From assembly GCF_029407905.1 (NCBI RefSeq), contig NC_073643.1, positions 29,912,001 through 29,976,000 of the forward strand: DNA of 64,000 nt, in the 5' to 3' direction. The position numbers and the translations under genes were made by a program. The notes under the pieces were generated by a model. The model had not been told where the DNA came from, did not search any database, and worked only from the letters and a program-made list of their open reading frames with translations. Shown piece after piece: positions 57,059 through 64,000 of the stretch. The number at the start of each line of letters is the position of its first letter. Position 1 is the first letter of the stretch. The stretch is from Bubalus kerabau (taxonomy: Eukaryota > Chordata > Mammalia > Artiodactyla > Bovidae).

Positions 57059-58674
57059 AGCTGTCAGCGTGATTTAGAGGAGAACTGGACAACAGGAAGG
57101 CGCATTACCACTGGGGAGGCTGAGCAGAGAGCCTGCGTATGCTGAGGACCGAAAGCTGGAGGCAGCATTGCCTGCAGCTTGAACCGACACCATTTCAGCA
57201 GAGGCAGGGTGGGAGGGCTGAGGGGGCGGTAGGAGACACTGGCTGGCAGAGGGCTCGCTCCGCTGCCTCGCCCCGGGAGGCTGGCTCCCTTCCACAGTTG
57301 AGAGCACTGTTGGCTGCAGTTTTAAGCACAGTGGCTACAGCCCTTTCAGACCTCAGGCTGGCCTTCGTGCTGCAGTGGTTTCAGGGTCAGGATGCTCTCG
57401 GATGGGCAGTCACCACGGCCAGGGGCAGACACAGGTTGTCTGGTGAGGGCGAGTATTAATAGAGTTATAATAGTGAGACCCTGGCCTCAGGTCTTACCCT
57501 GAGGATGGTGCTTTGAACTTCTCTGTAATTGGATTGCCACCAATAAAATCCCATTACAGACGACAGGGTTTATTGGAACACCTAGTGCCAGCATCTCTGT
57601 TGGAAACTGTTCCTTGCACGAGTGTGCTCCTCACACTTGAACCTGATTTCCAGCTCTTCCTCCCGTCATCTCCCCTTCCCGCTCAGTCTGTCCCTCTCGC
57701 GTTGCCAAATAACCGCCCCCGCACAGCAAGGTATGAATCTCAGCTCTTGTATCTCAGTGGATATGTGAGCACCCCTGACATTTGTGAATATTGAGTTGAG
57801 CTTCCCACATCGTGAGCTGGGAGCCTGGGCAGGAGGGGAGAGAGGCGTTGCTTGGGGGTGTTCCATCCATCTGGTGATGCTGGTTGAGGAGCGGAGAGGG
57901 AAAGGGCTGGCCCTTGTGGTCCAAGCTCTCCTCACTAAGATTGTTTTGAAGCACTCCTGGTGGCCATACAAACAGGGATCTGCCTCTCAGGCTGAGCCCA
58001 CACAAGGATTGGGTTTGAGTGATTCCAACAGGTTCTGCTCTGGGCTGCATACAGCAGACTGGAGGGGGATGGCTCCCTCTGGAGTTCTCGGGGAACTGTT
58101 GGCTAAATGAAGCCCAGCAATGGAACAGCAGTGGAAAAAGGACTGACTGCATCAGTTGGGGGAGAGTGCATGCTGCTCAAAAGGAGCCCCTCCACCATGA
58201 GAGGCTCCCACTCAGGGTTGGGTTCTGCTCATTGCTCCCTTCCCCATTTGAAACCACTGGTAAACTGAAGGAATTGAGTTTCTCCTCCTTGGACGCCAAA
58301 AGAGCCTCAGTGCTCCGAGTGGCAGTTTTATTCGATGTTGCTGCATTGCTTTCACTGAGGATGTTAGTATCATGAAGAAATGAGATCTGAAAAACCCAGG
58401 GTCTGTTTCAAGCTGCCTGAGCTCAAAGGAGCAGAGAACTTTTAAAGGTAGAATAAGATTCAGGCCACATTCTCTCATTGCACGAATGTTGATGATAAAT
58501 AAGTTTCCACAGTGAAGTGATGTTCATTCTGTGGTGAATTACGTACAGTCTAAGGTTCTGCTCTGGGGACGACAGTGATACGTGGATGAATCAATTCTAT
58601 AAGACGTGGTCAAAATGTGATTTTTGAAACAGGGTCAGCAGGCAGTTTCTGTTAATACCTATTAATCTTATAGA
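57059..58674. other. Single-copy sequence upstream of the candidate exon
   Basis: Contains frames of 90-132 codons on both strands, none with a motif. I could not identify an upstream exon. Confidence 0.35.
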
Positions 58675-58873
58675 GTTTATAACCGCACCTGGGACGCACT
58701 GAAGCAGAAAGGCTACCTGGATCAGAGGACTGGCCCTCTCTCTGACTATGATAATCCTCCCACTACTGGTGAACCCAGTAACAAAAACTCTTTAAGTTAC
58801 AGTTCCTCTGCAGGTTCAGGATATAGCCAGAGGAATGCACATGCACTTCTGTCTGCTTTGATTTCATCTTAAA
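58675..58873 (+). CDS. Candidate terminal coding exon, gene unrecognised
   Basis: After a pyrimidine-biased tract and the acceptor ttaatcttatag|a, the frame starting at 58676 is open for 65 codons to TAA at 58871-58873. The peptide begins VYNRTWDALKQKGYLDQRTG and continues with a Pro/Ser/Tyr/Asn-rich tail (DYDNPP near residues 25-30, LSYSSS near 42-47). It is soluble in character, without a membrane segment. The frame closes 12 bp before the acceptor (TAA at 58664), as expected of an exon. AATAAA lies at 58960-58965 and a T/G-rich stretch at 58985-58994 suits cleavage. Composition differs from the chance frames elsewhere. I do not recognise the gene and found no upstream exon; a testis or ciliary small protein is one guess only. 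It may also be chance. Confidence 0.35.
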
Positions 58874-58959
58874 GAGAGCCATGATTTAGTGACTCACAGC
58901 AACATTTAGTCAATTCTCTGCTCTAAATGTCATTGATATTCAGTAACTGTTTACACCAA

Positions 58960-58965
58960 ATAAAA
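58960..58965 (+). terminator. Candidate poly-A signal AATAAA
   Basis: Lies 87 bp after the stop of the candidate exon, with a T/G-rich element about 20 bp downstream. Supported only by association with that exon. Confidence 0.35.
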
Positions 58966-59189
58966 ACCTTGATTCCTTACAGGCTTTTTTTGGTAATTCC
59001 TTGCTTTCATTATTTTTTAATATTTGAGAGTACTTTTAGAGAATTAGGAAATACCATCAGCTCAGTCCGCATCCCATATGAAGGGGATTTTTAATGTGAA
59101 TAATCCAAGATCATGGTTAATCTACGATTGTAAACAATCCAGGAATTATTTGCCTTTGTTTTTAGCGTGCATCTTCTCTTCTCCTCCTC

Positions 59190-59465
59190 TTATTTTAAAT
59201 TTTAAATTTTACCGAAGGATAGTTGATTTACAGTGTTGTGTTAATTTCTGCTATACAGCAAAGTGACTCAGTTATATATATCTATATCCTTTTTCATAGT
59301 CTTTTCCATTATGGTTTATCACAGGATATTGAATATTTTATAGCACAGTTCCCTGTGTTGTTTATTGATTCTGCATATACTAGTTTGTATCTGCTAATCC
59401 CAAACTCCCACTCCATCCCTCTCCCTCCCTCCTTCCCCTTGGCAACCACAAGTTTGTTCTCTGTG
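59190..59465 (-). mobile_element. L1-BT-like 3' end, antisense (3' segment of a 5'-inverted insertion)
   Basis: accgaaggatagttgattta .. tatacagcaaagtgactcag .. cttggcaaccacaagtttgt is the antisense ruminant L1 3'UTR. It stops at 59465, where the neighbouring sense segment starts. Confidence 0.85.
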
Positions 59466-59661
59466 ATTATTTACTCAGCTATGAAAATAATGAAATAATG
59501 CCATGTGCAGCAATAGCAATGGACCTAGAAATGATCATACTAAGCTAAATAAGTCAGAAAAAGACAAATACTATATGATATGACTTATATGTGGAATCTA
59601 AAATGTGACACAAATGGACATATCCATGAAAGAGAAACAGACTCACAGAAATGGAGAATAG
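59466..59661 (+). mobile_element. L1-BT-like upstream segment, sense (inverted 5' part)
   Basis: ttactcagctatgaaaataa .. cagcaatagcaatggaccta .. agaaacagactcacagaaat is the L1 segment immediately upstream of the antisense piece to its left, but in opposite orientation. The two together form one contiguous L1 end with an internal inversion. Confidence 0.85.
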
Positions 59662-59714
59662 CATTTTGTTTTGTTAATTGAAGACTGTTCTGTCAGAAGA
59701 AACCTCTTAGGTTA

Positions 59715-59838
59715 AGAATAGGAGCCTTGAAATAAGAGAGTCTCATGTTTGCTACTTCTCAGCTGTATGGGCTAGAACAAAGTACTTTGCTTGCTCAGCG
59801 TTGATTCCTCTCTAACAGGAATAATAATAGTCTTCATA
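59715..59838 (+). repeat. MIR element
   Basis: gctacttctcagctgtatgg, gattcctctctaacaggaat in sense MIR order. Confidence 0.5.
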
Positions 59839-59899
59839 GCTGACATTTAGTAAGTGCTTACTGTGTGTCAGCCACTGTTCTAAGGGTTTTGTTCATTTT

Positions 59900-60111
59900 C
59901 ATTCAATAACTTGTGTCTACTCTTGGCGACCCCATGGACTGTAGCCTACCAAGCTCCCCTATCCAGGCAAGAAATTTCCCAGGCAGGAATATTGGAGTGG
60001 GTTGCCATGCCCTCCTCCAAGGGTTCTTCCCAACCCAGGGATAGAAGCTTCGTTTCCTGCATCTCCTATATTAGCAAGCAGATTCTTTATCACTGAGCCA
60101 CCTGGGAAGCC
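59900..60111 (-). mobile_element. Bov-tA SINE, antisense
   Basis: ccccatggactgtagcctac .. ggagtgggttgccatgccct .. cactgagccacctgggaagc, body and tRNA-like head in reverse. Fairly diverged. Confidence 0.85.
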
Positions 60112-60175
60112 TGAGCAAATACGTACTAAAATGGCCCCCAGTGGGTGGTTTCTGCCTGAATGCTGGGTCAACTGT

Positions 60176-60388
60176 GCCTGCATGCTAAGACACTTCAATT
60201 GTGTCCGACTCTTTGCAACCCCATGGGCTGTAACCTGCCAGGCCCCTCTGTCCATGGAATTCTCCTGGCAAGAATACTGGAGTGGATTGCCATTTGCTTC
60301 TCCAGGGGATCTTCCCAACCCAGGGATCAAACCTGCATCTCCTGTATTGGCAGGCAGATTCTTTACTACTGAGCCACCAGGAAAGCCC
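60176..60388 (-). mobile_element. Bov-tA SINE, antisense
   Basis: gcatgctaagacacttcaat .. tgtccatggaattctcctgg .. gggatcaaacctgcatctcc .. gagccaccaggaaagcc. A complete reverse copy next to another in the same orientation. Confidence 0.88.
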
Positions 60389-60480
60389 TAAATAATTTGC
60401 ATATCCCTTAATCCTCATTGTACCCCCAGAAGGTACACCTGGGGATAATAAAATGGGACCTATGTAATAGGATGTGATGT

Positions 60481-60870
60481 ACTGTTAAGTCAGATTGTTC
60501 ATGAAAAACATTCCACATGCTATCTGGAAATGGTGGTTGTAATAATTATCTGTTGCTATGTAACAGATTGCCCCAAATGTAGTGTTTTAATAAAAACCAA
60601 AAACTGATTATCTCACAGTTTCTGAGGGTCAATAAATTGGGTGGGGGGGAACTAAGTTAGGTGTTTCTGGTTCAAGGACTCTCATGAAATGGGAGTCTAG
60701 ATGCCAGCCTGCACTGAAGCCTCAGCTGAGAGTCCGTGTCCATGGTGGTCCACTCACTGGGCTGTTGCTGAAGCTTTCTTGGATCTTCACTGGCTGTGGG
60801 CAGGAGACCTCAGCCCCTCAGCATGTGGGCTTCTCCAGAAGGCTGCTCAGGACTTGCCAGTTGACTTCCC
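60481..60870. other. Single-copy sequence with a possible old repeat
   Basis: attatctgttgctatgtaac .. gattatctcacagtttctga (60545-60623) resembles a common old mammalian repeat of DNA-transposon type; family not certain. Confidence 0.35.
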
Positions 60871-60885
60871 CCAGAGCAAATGATC

Positions 60886-61148
60886 CTGGGGAAAGAAATG
60901 GCAACCCACTCCAGTATTCTTGCCTAGAGAATCCTGTGGACAGAGGAGCCCGGTGGGCTGCTGTCCATAGGGTCGCACAGACTCAGACACAACTGAAGCA
61001 ACTTAGCATGCATGCATGCATTGGAGAAGGAAATGGCAACCCACTCCAGTGTTCTTGCCTGGAGAATCCCAGGGACGGAGGAGCCTGATCCGCTGTCGTC
61101 TATGGGGTCACACAGAGTCGGACACGACTGAAGTGACTTAGCAGCAGC
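60886..61148 (+). mobile_element. BovA2 SINE
   Basis: Dimer with a gcatgcatgcatgca linker instead of the usual cactttcac linker, and a short (agc)n tail. Exact target duplication agagcaaatgatc at 60873-60885 and 61149-61161. Confidence 0.93.
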
Positions 61149-61161
61149 AGAGCAAATGATC

Positions 61162-63005
61162 AAAAAAGAGAAAGAGGGAACGTGCGCAAGATAGAAGCTA
61201 CGGTGTCTTGGCAGTGACATATCATCACTTCTACCATATTCTGTTAGTCACACAAAACACCTTCACCACGATGTGAGAAGGGACGACCCAGGGGCATAAA
61301 TACCGGGAGACGGGTTGGGTGGGGCCGTCTTGGAAGCGGACTGCCTCCGTGGTATGTGTGCATTTCTAACTACTACACTGAATCACTTGCCCAACCATGA
61401 AGGCAGCAAGGTGACTAGACACTCTAGGAAAACTTCTCTGGAACTAAGGATTTACCAGTGAAAGACGACCAACCTGACCGTTCAGTATATGAGTCGATTG
61501 TTCAGTGCACCCACCATGCGTGTACAGGGAGTGTTCTCTGTGACTTTATTTGCGTACCCAGAGATGGTGCCAGATGCTTGTGCTGGCCCCTCTGAGGTTT
61601 GTTCGTTTTGGCTTTTATTTTAATATTCTGGTGCATATTTTTTTTTTTGATCTCCCTCCACTGCAGGCACAGCTAATCTTATACTCAGTTCTAAAAGTAT
61701 ATAGCAACCCCTAGCTAAAGGTTCATTTCATTACAAACTGGCTGAAGGCAGTAAATTTATATTCAATCACCAGTCTTGAATGCCCCCCCCCCAACACCTG
61801 AATTTTCTGGGGACGGATTCACTGCAGTATTCCCTTAAATGGATTTTTTGGCCTTTCTCTCAGGCCCACATTTGACATTTTCTCAAGAATGTTTATTTTT
61901 TAATTTACAACTTTGAGAGGTTTATTTTATAAGATAGGTTTTATGCAACAAAATATAATGGGTTCAGAGCAGGGGAAAACCCTGTGAATTTGAAATTGAC
62001 TGCCATGAGGAGGAATTATTCATTTCATTTGTAGGAGAAAAATGACAGCTCACATGAAAGGAGAAAGGTTTCAGGTCTCAATTCGCAGATGGAACCAATC
62101 ACCTTTCCTAAGTCAGTGCGCTTGGCGTTTTGTGTTTGCCGCAGATATCTATTTGGGAGGCTCTGGGAGGGTGTGATTAGGGTGTGAGCTCTTGGTGGAG
62201 GATTTCACAGAGTCCACTTGGCTAAAGGGGCCTTATGATTTAAAACAGAAGAGGAAGGCCCTTACCTCCTCAGGACATCAGAGCCTGCAATCAGATGGGC
62301 AGGCATGTCTTAATTCTCTTTCTTCTTGCTGGGGCTCGTGATCCCTTCTATCTCACCAAAAGAAGATGCTTGGCTACTTGATGCTGGCTCCTTCTAATAA
62401 CATAATGGTGAAATATTAACTTATCAAAGTGCTGGAAGCTTGAATAACTGTTCTGCCCAGACTCTTGAGCAGAAACATCGCCGGGCTCCCATTTTTCACC
62501 CTCACACCCCACATCACTCCATTAATTTCCGGGCATCACCCTTCATTAGCGACCCCGTGACTGACGGACTGTGTTATGAGGCTGCAGGGTCATGAACTGC
62601 ACCATCTACCCCTTGGTTCATTTCACAGCTTGCTCCCCTCTTAATGCCTCACGGCTCATTTTCCCCCCTTCGCTTGGCGAGAGGGACCTTTCCCAGGGCT
62701 TGAAATGGATGGGTCTCCCGCTGGTCCTCTTTTGTTTAATGCCTCTCTGTTCTCTGAGCTTAAACGTGTACCCAGTCACAGAAGAGAAGCACTTGCTCTG
62801 CGCCCCCACCACAAGTCGAGTTTGGATTGCAGAGGAATTATGGGGCTACAGTGCTTTAATATAGGCAGTTTTTCAATGAAGATGGAACATGAGAAGATGG
62901 CCTTATTTTTCAGTACATTTACTCTCATGGGTAAACCCCATGGTGGAAGATAGTATTTGGTGAGTTTAATCTGCTCCGCCTTTTTTCATAAATGAAGTTT
63001 AATTA
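61162..63005. other. Repeat-poor single-copy block
   Basis: T-run 61639-61648 and C-run 61784-61792. No repeat or exon recognised; 62.0-62.9 kb is AT/GC-balanced with many TAAT words but nothing specific. Confidence 0.4.
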
Positions 63006-63009
63006 TGAG

Positions 63010-63031
63010 ATGTGTGTGTGTGTGTGTGTGT
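63010..63031. repeat. (TG)n microsatellite
   Basis: Eleven tg units. Confidence 0.9.
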
Positions 63032-63339
63032 TCCCACTGAACACCATGGTTAGCAGTCTGCCTTAGAAAATCTTGTGTGTGTAAAAGAAACTTCCAAAGC
63101 TGATAAAAGCAGGGACAAGAGGGCACACCTGCTAAGCACTGGGATTTCTCCCATCTGTCTGGGTGATAAGCTGTGTTACTTTTGCCCTTCTTCTTTGCTG
63201 ATCAGCAGGCTGGGGAAGACCATAGCAACGTCTAAAAGTGCCTACTAAGGTGGCAGGGGAGCAGAAGTAAAGTATGTTTTCCTATAAAAGAGGTACTAGG
63301 TGCATAAAGGAGTATTTCAGAAACCCTGAGGAGACACAG

Positions 63340-63648
63340 TAGGATCGTGGTAAAGAACATGAACTTGAGAGCCAGGCAAGCGTGGGTTTGAATCCAGACT
63401 CTAGTGCTTGGTAGATGTGTGACTGTGCTGCACTCAGTCATGTCCCACTCTTTGTGAGCCCATGGGCTATAGCCCACCAGGCTCCTCTGTCCATGGGATT
63501 TCCCAGGCAAGAGTACTGGGGCAGGCTGCTAGCCCCTTCTCCAGGGGATATTCGCGACCCATGGATTGAACCTGCATCTCTTGCATTGGGAGGCAGATTC
63601 TCTACCACTAACGCCACTTGGGAAGATGTGCGACCGGGCTATGAAAAA
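63340..63648 (+). repeat. MIR head, split by a Bov-tA
   Basis: ggtaaagaacatgaacttga .. gtgggtttgaatccagactc is the tRNA-like head of a MIR in sense; it continues after the SINE with gatgtgcgaccgggc. Confidence 0.6.
63424..63623 (-). mobile_element. Bov-tA SINE, antisense
   Basis: cactcagtcatgtcccactc .. ggcaagagtactgggg .. ggattgaacctgcatctctt. Target duplication agatgtgtgac / agatgtgcgac at 63413-63423 and 63624-63634. Confidence 0.9.
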
Positions 63649-63651
63649 TCA

Positions 63652-64000
63652 CAGTAAGTCCCCTACATACGAACCTTCAAGTTGCAAACTTTCGAAGATG
63701 TGAACATGTGTTTGCATGTCCAGTCACATAAGTTAGTTCACATGTCTGGTATTTATTGTCACATGTGAACATCCTCTACAAGTGTGGTTGTGCTGCTGTT
63801 TACTGTATGGAGTACGGTAGTCCAGTATCTTTATCTCAAGGCCAGGATCTCTGGAAGAAACATAAAAACAACAGTGATGTAGCTGGCACTTTTCAAGACA
63901 CTATACTGTGAGATTAAAAATGTTTCCTGTATTTCTGTGCTTGTAACGTATAATTGGTGTAAGAAGTATTAGAAACCTATCACAGTACAGTACTGTGCAT
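63652..64000 (+). mobile_element. Tigger-like non-autonomous DNA transposon, runs off the right edge
   Basis: Starts with the same inverted end as the 56613 element, cagtaagtcccctacatacg. Its 5' part (63652-63720) aligns with the minus-strand 5' part of that element, and 63890-64000 (agattaaaaatgttt .. aacctatcacagtacagtac) aligns with its 3' part, so the middle has been deleted here too, at a different junction (near 63888). Confidence 0.7.

Larger units (their letters stand above)
59840..60480 (-). repeat. MIR element, split by two Bov-tA SINEs
   Basis: gacatttagtaagtgcttac .. ccactgttctaaggg at 59843-59888 is the antisense MIR end; the continuation ttaatcctcattgtaccccc is at 60408-60427. 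Two Bov-tA copies lie between. Confidence 0.5.

Noticed and set aside
57754..58152. 132-codon minus-strand frame near the candidate exon
   Set aside because: Opposite strand to the exon, no motif, overlaps several other open frames.
63345..63400. tRNA-like gene with a B box (gggtttgaatcc)
   Set aside because: Part of a MIR head; no foldable cloverleaf or intact A box. The same applies to the tRNA-Glu-like heads of Bov-tA and CHR copies.

Overview
This window is mammalian nuclear DNA from a ruminant, most likely a bovid. Three repeat families seen directly in the sequence support this: (i) BovA2 SINEs, dimers of a BovB-derived monomer ending in an (AGC)n tail; (ii) Bov-tA SINEs, a tRNA-Glu-like head plus a BovA body; (iii) many BovB (RTE-type) LINE copies. 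CHR-type tRNA-Glu SINEs and L1-BT-like LINEs fit the same lineage. There are no operons, rRNA genes, functional tRNA genes or CRISPR arrays. The overall picture is an intergenic or intronic stretch crowded with transposons.

Layout. 1-3.3 kb: antisense 5' end of an L1 (5'UTR, ORF1, start of ORF2) with nested BovA SINEs. 3.3-6.1 kb: single-copy DNA with old MIRs. 6.1-13.0 kb: a BovB cluster of four pieces, including a 2.55-kb copy whose reading frame is broken by only two stops and whose RT motif C reads YAND instead of YADD. 13-21 kb: old L2, MER5A, MIR and L1 pieces, a MER2 DNA transposon split by a Bov-tA, an L1 split by a CHR SINE, and two BovA2 copies. 21.2-24.9 and 26-27.7 kb: repeat-poor DNA with a perfect HNF1 palindrome and CTCF-like cores. 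27.7-30.5 kb: a BovB nested inside a Bov-tA, then a second large BovB (1.66 kb). 30.5-42.6 kb: mostly single-copy DNA with scattered repeats. 42.6-43.4 kb: an inverted repeat with ~132-bp arms about 96% identical. 44-55 kb: mostly repeat-poor, with one 47-bp tandem duplication and an L2 cut by a BovB. 55-64 kb: L1 3' ends (one with a 5' inversion), a TIR-bounded Tigger-like MITE, a possible terminal coding exon at 58.68-58.87 kb, more SINEs, and a second member of the Tigger-like family running off the end.

Genes. The only open frames with recognisable protein homology are retrotransposon ORFs (L1 ORF1/ORF2, BovB endonuclease/reverse transcriptase), and all are broken. The single candidate for host coding sequence is a 65-codon open frame at 58,676-58,870 with a plausible splice acceptor, a stop codon and an AATAAA signal about 90 bp downstream; I cannot name its gene. 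Many of the repeats are bounded by target-site duplications that I could read directly, and these give the order of several nested insertions.

Limits: family names rest on recognising consensus sequence by eye, old repeats are called with low confidence, and boundaries without a stated duplication are good to about 10-30 bp.
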